Shown: positions 1 to 5,526 of the stretch, piece after piece
Layout: every line of letters starts with the position of its first letter
Position numbering within the stretch: the first letter of the stretch is position 1
Origin: DASUPK01 sp036520315
GTDB lineage: Bacteria; Actinomycetota; Thermoleophilia; Solirubrobacterales; 70-9
NCBI GenBank assembly: GCA_036520315.1
Contig: DATDJZ010000120.1
Span: 1 to 8,505 of the forward strand
DNA: 8,505 bases
Direction of reading: 5' to 3'
Made by a program: the position numbers and the translations under genes
The notes under the pieces: model-generated
Seen by the model: only the letters and a program-made list of their open reading frames with translations
Databases searched by the model: none
What the model was told of the DNA's origin: nothing

Positions 1-486
1 CTCCTCCAGCGCGCTGATCAGTTGCCCAACGTCGTAGCGCCAGCGTTTGTCGCTGAGCTCGAGGGCGTTGCGACGCGCCATCGCCCCCAGCTCCGGCGGC
101 AGATCCCGCCGATCCGGCATTTGCGCACCGGAGACGAGCACCGGAATCACGGTCACGTCGGGGCGCTTCAGGGCGATCTCGAGCTCGAGCCGGACGAAGT
201 CCTCGGGGTCGGCAATCCGTATCTCGCCTTCGTCATCCTTGACCGTGGCCCACGTCGGCCCGATGACCTCGACCAATACCTGGCACGCCGACACCGCCTC
301 GGTGATCTGGTCGACGAAGTCGACACCGGGAGCTAGGTCGAGATCCATGAATACGTTGTGCTCCCCGAATCGGGCGACCATGGCGTCGTAGATGCGCCCG
401 GCGTAGGCGACGCTGTCCTGGCGCCGGTAGCTGATGAAGACCCTCTGCACCGGCGGGATCCCTGGTTCCGCCGGCCCCGCGCTCAC
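1..486 (-). CDS. TIR-domain protein (partial, C-terminal part outside the window)
   Basis: The 162 visible residues form one essentially complete bacterial TIR domain (TIR_2-like). Strand A reads VFISYRRQDS at about residues 16-25. It is followed by VFMDLDLAPG (45-54), a VLVEVIGPTW core strand (70-79), DFVRLELEIAL (96-106), VIPVLVSGAQMP (113-124) and the family's typical ARRNALELSD (137-146). Glu101 in the RLE motif aligns, by pattern, with the catalytic glutamate of NAD-cleaving TIR domains such as SARM1, so NADase or cyclic-ADPR-type activity is possible but unproven. Start: GTG at 486-484, which overlaps the TGA of the upstream DUF4231 gene (GTGA, 4 nt), a layout typical of translational coupling. 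A short Pro/Gly-rich leader (1-13) precedes the domain. The reading frame is open at base 1, so the domain after the TIR (sensor, TM or repeat) cannot be known. The TIR fold is certain; the immune role is inference. Confidence 0.9.
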   Translation of the reverse strand, partial: MSAGPAEPGIPPVQRVFISYRRQDSVAYAGRIYDAMVARFGEHNVFMDLDLAPGVDFVDQITEAVSACQVLVEVIGPTWATVKDDEGEIRIADPEDFVRLELEIALKRPDVTVIPVLVSGAQMPDRRDLPPELGAMARRNALELSDKRWRYDVGQLISALEE

Positions 487-962
487 CCCGCGCCACCCAT
501 CTGTTTGCTCGCCTCCTCTTGATGCGAGGCCCAGGCCGCATGCTCCTGAGAGACGAGGCTCTCCACGCGCTCGGCGAGCAGCGGCTCGGGGTTGGGCGCG
601 GTGGCATACGGCCCGGCGCCAGCCAGGAAGAGGAACTGCTCGTGCCTGAGCCGCTCGCAGGTTGCCCGGTAGGTCGTCCAGTTCTGCTGATACTGCTCGA
701 GCTGCTGAAGTCCCTCAAGTACGACGATCAGCGCCCCGCCGCCCCCGATCACCGCCAGCGGGGCGGAAGCCGCAGCCGCCACCGGAATCGCGGCCGCGAC
801 GACGATCTGGCAGATCTTCAGCGCCTTGAACCATCGCTGATTGAGCCTGCTCTTGGCGTCGTACCAACTGATTTGGTCCTGAAGCCGGGCCCAAGCCGGC
901 GACTCTTCCGAAGGAACGCTGTTCTGTTTCTCGGCAGTTATCTCGGTGACGCGAGCTCCCAC
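483..962 (-). CDS. DUF4231 (SLATT-like) two-TM protein
   Basis: This 159-residue protein (from the GTG start) has a hydrophilic N-terminus, then ARLQDQISWYDAKSRLNQRWFK at about 25-46. A hydrophobic hairpin follows at about 47-83, made of two short alanine/valine-rich segments separated by a Pro/Ala turn. The C-terminal helix reads LQQLEQYQQNW, TTYRATCERLRHEQ and FLFLAGAGPY (85-119). This layout and the YRxTxExLxxE/GPY pattern match DUF4231, a family I regard as related to the SLATT two-TM domains that are proposed pore-forming effectors of nucleotide-signal conflict systems. It is probably an inner-membrane protein. Its stop overlaps the TIR start, so the two products are likely made together. 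In-frame starts also exist at TTG 1013 and ATG 1001, but neither has a clear Shine-Dalgarno. GTG 962 has AGGAGG 8 nt upstream and was preferred. The family call is strong; pore formation is inferred. Confidence 0.85.
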   Translation of the reverse strand: MGARVTEITAEKQNSVPSEESPAWARLQDQISWYDAKSRLNQRWFKALKICQIVVAAAIPVAAAASAPLAVIGGGGALIVVLEGLQQLEQYQQNWTTYRATCERLRHEQFLFLAGAGPYATAPNPEPLLAERVESLVSQEHAAWASHQEEASKQMGGAG

Positions 963-970
963 ATTGAGTT

Positions 971-976
971 CCTCCT
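971..976 (-). promoter_or_regulatory. Shine-Dalgarno that favours the GTG start of the DUF4231 gene
   Basis: On the minus strand AGGAGG lies 8 nt before GTG 962-960. The longer in-frame starts (ATG at 1001, TTG at 1013) lack such a site, so this motif decides the start chosen here. A caveat is that in the longer versions the same bases would encode glutamates in the N-terminus. Confidence 0.6.
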
Positions 977-1048
977 CTGGTGCCGGTCTAGCCGACCCCA
1001 TAGTTGCTGTCAAGCCCGTCGCCGGCGGCGGTCACCTTGAGGACAGTG

Positions 1049-1609
1049 CTACTCAGACACTCGGGCGAATTTGAGTGCCTCCTGGCGGTCGGCGGTAATC
1101 GCGATGCGCCTGATCTTGTCGCCCTCGACGGTGACGACTGCGTAAGCAGTCAGGCTCAGCTGGAGGCCACTGCGGCGACCCTGCCCAACGGTGGCGGTGA
1201 CGCACACGAACCGGCCTCGTGGTGCACGGATGAATTCTTGTGGCTCCAAATGGAAGTCCCCGAAGGACTCCCAGAGATTCATCGTCCATTGCAGGGCTCC
1301 GGCGTGCCCCTGATGCCACGTCGCACCTGGAATGCCGGGATAGTCCTGGAGTTCGACGTCCTCGTGCAGATACCGAAACGGCTTGGCCCCAAACGGGTCA
1401 TCGAGCTGGTTTCTTGCGAGACCGTTGAAGGCGTCGCACAGGTCGCTGAAAACCCGAAAATCCTCTTCCTCCGGCGCGTACACCTCGGCCACTCTCCATC
1501 CGAGCTGAAGGGAGGACCAGGACGGGACTTCCTGCCGGACCCCGGAAACGCCGAGTGCACCTCCGCCCACCGCCTCGTTCTGCTCGAGCACCGACGCAAC
1601 ACCGGACAT
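1049..1609 (-). CDS. SnoaL-like (NTF2-fold) protein
   Basis: A 186-residue protein whose last ~130 residues follow the pattern of the large actinobacterial SnoaL-like family. It has a helix with DLCDAFNGLARNQ (56-68), then YLHEDVELQDYPGIPGATWHQG (80-101), a helix with LWESFGDFHLEPQEFI (112-127), and the paired strands RFVCVTATVGQG (133-144) and LQLSLTAYAVVTVEGDKIRRIAITADRQEALKFA (149-182). NTF2-fold proteins of this kind form a cone with a ligand pocket. Some are isomerases, cyclases or hydrolases, and most are uncharacterised, so no substrate is proposed. The N-terminal ~45 residues are longer than usual and resemble nothing I recognise. The ATG start at 1609 has GGAGGAGG a few nt upstream. 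The gene is followed by DUF4231 and TIR in the same direction after 86 nt, so it may belong to the same transcript. No signal peptide or TM segment is seen. Confidence 0.75.
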   Translation of the reverse strand: MSGVASVLEQNEAVGGGALGVSGVRQEVPSWSSLQLGWRVAEVYAPEEEDFRVFSDLCDAFNGLARNQLDDPFGAKPFRYLHEDVELQDYPGIPGATWHQGHAGALQWTMNLWESFGDFHLEPQEFIRAPRGRFVCVTATVGQGRRSGLQLSLTAYAVVTVEGDKIRRIAITADRQEALKFARVSE

Positions 1610-1691
1610 GACCTCCTCCTCCGCTCAACCTTCAAGACCTCTGGACTTCCCCATGTTCGCGAGCGCAGGCGGCTATGTGTGTGACAGAAGG

Positions 1692-1732
1692 CACGATCTG
1701 GGTGTGGCGTACGTCACGATCTCGTCACCCAG
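1692..1732. repeat. Small direct and inverted repeats upstream of the SnoaL-like gene
   Basis: CACGATCT occurs twice (1692-1699 and 1715-1722, 23 nt apart). The arms CTGGGTG (1698-1704) and CACCCAG (1726-1732) form an inverted repeat with a 21-nt centre. The block lies in the noncoding stretch 1610-1751 between the peptidoglycan hydrolase and the SnoaL-like gene. It could be an operator or chance. No T-tract follows on either strand, so it does not look like an intrinsic terminator. I see no convincing promoter boxes or other feature in the rest of this 142-nt stretch. Confidence 0.3.
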
Positions 1733-1751
1733 CAAACCCGAACGCCGCTTT

Positions 1752-3017
1752 CTAGAAGCTCGACCAGCGCGCCCGCGATCCGCGGGAATCCGTGTGGCGC
1801 GACCCGCTTGGGTAAGTGCCGAAGCCCCCACGCGCGTACACCTTGTCCGCGTCCTTGTCGAAAACGCTGGCCCCGAAGCTGTCGACAAGCTGCACGTCGA
1901 AGTCGGTGGCGTCGGCCTGCATGTGTCGGCTTTGACTGGCCCCACCGACGTGTTGGTTCCAGGCGGGCGTCCGGTACCAACTTAGGATCGCGATCGGCTT
2001 GTCGCCGAGCTCGTGGCGGAGGATCTCCAGGTTGAAGGCTTGGCGCTGAGCGTTCGCCTTCAGGTTGCCCGGAACCGCCGTCCGCGCCGGATCGTGGCAG
2101 CGCGCCTCATCCAGCGTGAAGTTCGGGCTCAAGTAGCCGTGTTCCAGGAGGATCTTCTTGAACGCCGTGCTACCCCGGGCCTTCGCCGACCAGGGGAACT
2201 TCCAAAGTTTCACATGCTGTTGCGGAAGCCAGTCGGGAAGTCCGCCGGCACTCGCTTGTGCCTTCTTCGCCTTGGCGGCGGCGCCCTTCTTCTTTCCCTT
2301 GGGTTTTCCAGCGGGTGCCGTTGCTTCTTCGGTCCCCAGTAGCTCTGGCTGTGCACCGGGCGGCTTCTCTTTGCTCTGCCCCCGGATCGTGAGCTTGGAG
2401 AGCGCTACCCCCACCTTGCTGTGATCACAAGCCCCTCGCACCCCAGAGCAACTGGCGTGGTCGGTGTCCTGCCAGATCGAGTAGCTCTCCCACGGCTCAG
2501 GAACCGTCGGCTGTCTTACCCCCCAATGCGCGACCCAGAGCGGGCACCGACTGATGAAGGCTCGGTCCCTCGGGCTGAGCTCCCGCTCGACCACCGGCCA
2601 CATGCCGGGCATCGTGTAGATCACCGGCAGATGAGCCATTTCCTTTGAGTAAGCCCGCACGAACTGGCCGACGTGGCGGGCGGCCTTGGCAGCGGTCTGC
2701 TGGTTCAGGGTCTCGAAGTCGTAGGCCAAGGGAAGATCGCCTGCTTTCGGCCATCCTCCGGAGCGCGCGAACTCGATCGCCATTTTCGCTTCCGCGGTTC
2801 CATTTCGCTGCCCGTTCTGGGCCGATGCAACTCGCGCGAAGTAGTACGGCCCCCAGATCAGTTTGTTGGCGCGAATCTCCGCGACCCGCTCCGGGCCGTA
2901 CGTGGAGTCCCGATGATCGCCATCTGCAACCCGGACGTAGGCGCCGCCCATCCTGCCCGCAACCTTCTTCCAGTCGACCGAGCCGTTGTGCTCGGACACA
3001 TCGACCATTGCCTTCAT
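1752..3017 (-). CDS. Bicatalytic peptidoglycan hydrolase: GH25 muramidase + M15A-type zinc peptidase
   Basis: The 421 residues hold two lytic domains. Residues 4-210 are a GH25 lysozyme. They start with VDVSEHNG carrying the conserved Asp6, then WGPYYFAR (55-62), and the catalytic DFE at Asp100/Glu102 in LPLAYDFETLN, then LPVIYT, LWVAHWG and YSIWQDT. GH25 enzymes cut the MurNAc-GlcNAc beta-1,4 bond. A Lys/Ala/Pro-rich linker (215-257) leads to a peptidase M15_3-type domain (262-421). That domain carries FTLDEARCHD, ILSWYRTPAWNQHVGGASQS, zinc ligands His365 and Asp372 in the HxxxxAxD pattern, and His408 in HTDSRGSRARW. This fold trims peptide stems or D-Ala-D-Ala ends. All key residues are present in both domains. 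No signal peptide or TM helix is visible, as in phage endolysins that rely on a holin or on lysis. The ATG start has AGGGAG 7 nt upstream, and an in-frame TAG lies 24 nt upstream. It could be a prophage remnant, a secreted-by-lysis toxin or a domesticated lysin. Confidence 0.9.
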   Translation of the reverse strand: MKAMVDVSEHNGSVDWKKVAGRMGGAYVRVADGDHRDSTYGPERVAEIRANKLIWGPYYFARVASAQNGQRNGTAEAKMAIEFARSGGWPKAGDLPLAYDFETLNQQTAAKAARHVGQFVRAYSKEMAHLPVIYTMPGMWPVVERELSPRDRAFISRCPLWVAHWGVRQPTVPEPWESYSIWQDTDHASCSGVRGACDHSKVGVALSKLTIRGQSKEKPPGAQPELLGTEEATAPAGKPKGKKKGAAAKAKKAQASAGGLPDWLPQQHVKLWKFPWSAKARGSTAFKKILLEHGYLSPNFTLDEARCHDPARTAVPGNLKANAQRQAFNLEILRHELGDKPIAILSWYRTPAWNQHVGGASQSRHMQADATDFDVQLVDSFGASVFDKDADKVYARGGFGTYPSGSRHTDSRGSRARWSSF

Positions 3018-3033
3018 CGCTCTTCTCCCTCTA

Positions 3034-3049
3034 TTCGCCTATCGGCGAA
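3034..3049. repeat. Inverted repeat TTCGCC-N4-GGCGAA in the 5' leader of the lytic enzyme gene
   Basis: Perfect 6-bp arms with a 4-nt centre lie 16 nt upstream of the ATG at 3017. No T-run follows on the minus strand (the next bases are TAGAG), so it is not an intrinsic terminator of the tRNA transcript. It could be a leader hairpin or a protein operator. It contains the in-frame TAG at 3041-3039 that closes the frame upstream of the enzyme. Confidence 0.4.
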
Positions 3050-3077
3050 ACGCTGCGTTCACCGCTCCGCGTCCCAA
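3039..3077 (-). CDS. Possible 12-codon leader ORF before the peptidoglycan hydrolase
   Basis: On the minus strand AGGAGG (3087-3082) is followed 4 nt later by TTG 3077-3075. A 12-codon frame (Met-Gly-Arg-Gly-Ala-Val-Asn-Ala-Ala-Phe-Arg-Arg) ends at TAG 3041-3039, inside the TTCGCC hairpin. It is in the same frame as the lytic enzyme 24 nt downstream. It could be a translated leader, the relic of a longer N-terminus, or coincidence. The strong Shine-Dalgarno-like site is the only positive evidence, and the spacing is slightly short. Confidence 0.2.
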   Translation of the reverse strand: MGRGAVNAAFRR

Positions 3078-3148
3078 TCTTCCTCCTATGCCGGCGATGA
3101 GTCCAGTCACCTGCAGTGTGGTGCTCGCAGATGCCACGTCCTGGGCAG

Positions 3149-3222
<74 letters not shown>

Positions 3223-3304
3223 GGGCAGATCCGGCCTGATCGTAGACGCGATCGTGGAGGTCTAGCTCTAGGCTCCGCTCGCACCTGGCCAGCGCCCAGC
3301 GGGC

Positions 3305-3943
3305 CTACCCCGGCTCGTCGTAGAGGCTCTCGGCCGCGAGCTGCTGCGCCTGGGCGCTCCAGATCTTGACCTCGAGGTAGAGCTCGTCCGGGAATCCCTT
3401 GACGGCGTCGAGCGCGATCAGCGTGAAGCGCTCGTCGGCGACCGGCGTCTGATCGACGACCTCGGCCTCGAGCTCTGCGGTGGCGGCCGAGGCCCCCGGG
3501 ATCAGCGGGGTGCCCCAGACCAGGGTGACGTCGCCGCTGCGGTCGGACTCCCCCCGCCAGTCGCCGATCACTTCCTCGTTCAGGTCGATCATCCAGTCGG
3601 GGTTCTGGTCGGCGGTGACGTCCGTGAAGTCCGCGCGAGCGTCGAACTCGCCCGCCTCGCCGGACTCGCCTTCGGCCGGCCGGACGAAGGAGACGAAGCC
3701 GAAGTACTCGCTCGGCTCTGTCGCGCCCTCCACGGGAGCAACCGCCGGCACGTAGACGCGCCCGCCCCAGCCGCGCTCCGGGAACCAGGTCACCTCCCCC
3801 GGAGGACCGCCGGCCTCGGCGACGAGGGGCTCGCAGGCCTTCCCGAACTCGTCGCGCAGGCGCTGAGCCCAGCGCCCATAGGGCAGTCCCTCGACGCTCG
3901 CGTCGGCGATGAAGCGGGGTATCGGGCGGCGGACCGGCGGCAC
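3305..3943 (-). CDS. Conserved-looking protein of unknown function
   Basis: I do not recognise a family for this 212-residue acidic, probably soluble protein. The N-terminus has IPRFIADASVEGLPYGRWAQRLRDEFGKAC (8-37), likely helical, followed by WFPERGWGGRVYVPAVAP (53-70) and a mostly beta-type body. Aromatic and acidic clusters are EYFGFVSFVRPAEGE (79-93) and NPDWMIDLNEEVIGDWRGE (114-132). The tail runs from LVWGTPLIPG through FTLIALDAVKGFPDELYLEVKIW (173-195) to a short helix. No signal peptide, TM segment, metal-binding cluster or nucleotide motif is visible. GTG 3943 is the only sensible start, with at most a weak Shine-Dalgarno. It follows the GalT-family gene after 12 nt and closes the six-gene run, so it is likely co-transcribed, but that alone gives no function. 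Base usage matches its neighbours, so it looks like a resident gene. Confidence 0.8.
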   Translation of the reverse strand: MPPVRRPIPRFIADASVEGLPYGRWAQRLRDEFGKACEPLVAEAGGPPGEVTWFPERGWGGRVYVPAVAPVEGATEPSEYFGFVSFVRPAEGESGEAGEFDARADFTDVTADQNPDWMIDLNEEVIGDWRGESDRSGDVTLVWGTPLIPGASAATAELEAEVVDQTPVADERFTLIALDAVKGFPDELYLEVKIWSAQAQQLAAESLYDEPG

Positions 3944-3955
3944 GGAGCAGTGACC

Positions 3956-5041
3956 CTACCCGAGCGCCTCGCGCAGCTCGGCAGCCGCGCGCTCCGGAGG
4001 GAAGACGTTGAGCTCGACTCCGGTCGACATCTCGAACCCGGCGCGGATCCCGATCCGCGGGGCGATGTCGAGGTGCCAGTTGAAGCTCTCCGCGTCGCGA
4101 GGAGCGGTCAGGGTCCAGGCGTTGAACTGCGGGACGCGGTCGAAGCGCGCCCCCAGGGCGCGCAGCGCGGTCCGCAGCATTCCCAGGCCGACCTCACCGT
4201 CGAGCTCGAAGCTGGGCGCGGGCGTGCGCGGGATGATGCGCAGCTCGAAGGGCGAGCGAGAGGCCCAGGGACAGATCAGCAGGGCGTCGTCGTCGATCGC
4301 AACCAGGCGTTCCTTGCGCCGGACCTCCTCCGAGGCGATCTCGGAGAGGAGATCCCCGCCCATGGTGTGCTGGTTGTAGGCGGCGAAGCGCTCCCGCTCC
4401 CTGGCGACGGCGACAGGGACGAAGCCGAGCGCGTAGAGCTGGGCGTGGCTGTGCTCGAGCGAAGCGCCGGCCTCACGGCCCTCGTTGATGATCAGCTGCA
4501 CGTAGGCCGCCCTCTCCCCGTACGCCCTCATCCGCTCGCGCCAGCCCGCCACCGCTGCGGCCAGCTCCGCGTCGTCGAGCTGGCCGAGCGAGGTGCGGTG
4601 GGTCGGCGAGTTGACGATCACCTCGTGGAAGCCGGTGGCGACCGAGGCGCGGAACAGATCCGGCTCGCGGCCCCGAGAGGTGGCCCGGAGCGGATCACCG
4701 ACCGCCGAGAACCCCTCGCCGGGCTCGCTGCCGCCCTCCGGCGCGGTCGGGGCGTCGTCCTCCCAGGTCTGCGCCAGCGCCGGATAGAGGTTCGGGACCG
4801 CGCGCACCCGCCAGCCGGGCGTGTCGGGGTCGCCGCCCCCGGGCCGATCCGCCCAGGTCTCGGGCGGGGTGCGGTCCTCCCGACCCTCGCAGAAGGGGCA
4901 GTTCTCGGCTGCCGTCGGGTCGGGCTCGGTCGCCGTCCCGCCGAAGTCGAAGGGCCGATCGGCGCGCGCAGGCGAGAGGATCGTCCTCAGGCCGGTGAGC
5001 TGGTCGAGGCGGATCTCCGGGCTTGGCTTCCGCTCAGCCAT
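3956..5041 (-). CDS. galT: GalT-family nucleotidyltransferase (probable galactose-1-phosphate uridylyltransferase)
   Basis: This 361-residue HIT-superfamily enzyme would transfer a nucleotidyl group between a nucleotide sugar and a hexose 1-phosphate through a nucleotidyl-histidine intermediate. Visible marks are the zinc-binding CPFC (48-51) in the N-terminal half, VPNLYPAL (82-89), GFHEVIVNSPTH (137-148), and the active-site segment GASLEHSHAQLYAL (192-205), where His199 is the likely nucleophile. The C-terminal half carries CPWASRSPFELRIIPR (257-272) and FNWHLDIAPRIGIRAGFEMSTGVELNVFPPE (320-350). The active site reads HSHAQ and not the classical HPHGQ, a variant found in divergent GalT-like proteins, so UDP-glucose/galactose specificity is probable but ADP-glucose phosphorylase-type activity is not excluded. 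Start: ATG 5041, overlapping the end of the GNAT gene by 8 nt. The frame extends further upstream, but that part only shadows the GNAT gene. No other Leloir genes are next to it. Confidence 0.85.
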   Translation of the reverse strand: MAERKPSPEIRLDQLTGLRTILSPARADRPFDFGGTATEPDPTAAENCPFCEGREDRTPPETWADRPGGGDPDTPGWRVRAVPNLYPALAQTWEDDAPTAPEGGSEPGEGFSAVGDPLRATSRGREPDLFRASVATGFHEVIVNSPTHRTSLGQLDDAELAAAVAGWRERMRAYGERAAYVQLIINEGREAGASLEHSHAQLYALGFVPVAVARERERFAAYNQHTMGGDLLSEIASEEVRRKERLVAIDDDALLICPWASRSPFELRIIPRTPAPSFELDGEVGLGMLRTALRALGARFDRVPQFNAWTLTAPRDAESFNWHLDIAPRIGIRAGFEMSTGVELNVFPPERAAAELREALG

Positions 5042-5501
5042 CGAGCGCCTTGCGCATCTGGACGTGTTCGATCTCGGCCTCCAGGAAGATGTCGCCCTCG
5101 GGGATGTAGTCGTGTGCGGCGTAGAAGGCCTCCGCCCGCAGCTGGGCGTGCAGGACCATCTCGGCGGCGCCCCGCTCCCGTGCCTCGCGCTCAGCCCCCT
5201 CCAGGAGGCGCGCGCCGACACCATGCCGCCGTAGTCGGGGGTCCACCGCCATCCGCTCGAGTTTCCACTCGCCGCCGCCGAGGTCCCGTACCCGGCAGGT
5301 TGCGATCACTCCGCTCTCGTCTAGGCCGACGACCTGCAGAGATTGCTCATCGAGGTCGTCCAGCTCCTCCCCGGGATCCACCCCCTGTTCGTCGACGAAG
5401 ACCCGCACGCGCAGTTCCATCGCTGCGTCGACCTCCGCGCCGTCGCGGGCAGGGCGGACGGTGACGGTCAAGCGGCTCACATTTTCGGCGGCCACAAACA
5501 C
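5034..5501 (-). CDS. GNAT N-acetyltransferase, ElaA/YjcF type
   Basis: The 155 residues cover a complete GNAT fold. The N-terminal ELRVRVFVDEQGVDPGEELDDLD (29-51) matches the 'xVRxxVFxxEQ' start of the ElaA/YjcF group. ATCRVR (67-72) is followed by the core LERMAVDPRLRRHGVGARLLEGAEREARERGA (81-112), whose RRHGVG loop binds the acetyl-CoA pyrophosphate. Then comes MVLHAQLRAEAFYAAHDYIPEGDIFLEAEIEHVQMRK (115-151), where Tyr127 or Tyr132 could be the usual general acid. The acceptor of this subgroup is generally unknown. The start is GTG 5501 with a G-rich site just before it; GTG codons at 5495 and 5480 are also possible. It lies 25 nt after the slipin gene and overlaps the GalT-family gene by 8 nt (ATGGCTGA), suggesting translational coupling. 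Cytosolic; no signal or TM segment. Confidence 0.88.
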   Translation of the reverse strand: MFVAAENVSRLTVTVRPARDGAEVDAAMELRVRVFVDEQGVDPGEELDDLDEQSLQVVGLDESGVIATCRVRDLGGGEWKLERMAVDPRLRRHGVGARLLEGAEREARERGAAEMVLHAQLRAEAFYAAHDYIPEGDIFLEAEIEHVQMRKALDG

Positions 5502-5526
5502 CCCCGCCGGACTAAAGCCGGGAGGC

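Noticed and set aside
233..718. 161-codon minus-strand frame across the TIR/DUF4231 junction
   Set aside because: It overlaps both genes in another frame, and its Ser- and Arg-rich translation has no family signature.
1004..1684. Open frame of 226 codons on the plus strand
   Set aside because: Antisense to the SnoaL-like gene, with no recognisable motifs, while the minus-strand frame has a clear family pattern and a good Shine-Dalgarno.
3238..3253. Small inverted repeat GATCG/CGATC right of the tRNA, considered as terminator of the backbone run or part of a tRNA promoter
   Set aside because: Only five base pairs, with no T-tract, and no nearby -35/-10 pair good enough to call.
5042..5224. 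N-terminal extension of the GalT-family frame by 61 residues
   Set aside because: The extra part only shadows the GNAT coding sequence in another frame. The ATG at 5041 gives the normal length and start of the family.
3950..5464. Open frame of 504 codons on the plus strand
   Set aside because: It lies antisense to the GalT and GNAT genes, whose motifs are unmistakable. The translation is Arg/Pro/Gly-rich with no family pattern, as expected of a shadow frame in high-GC DNA.
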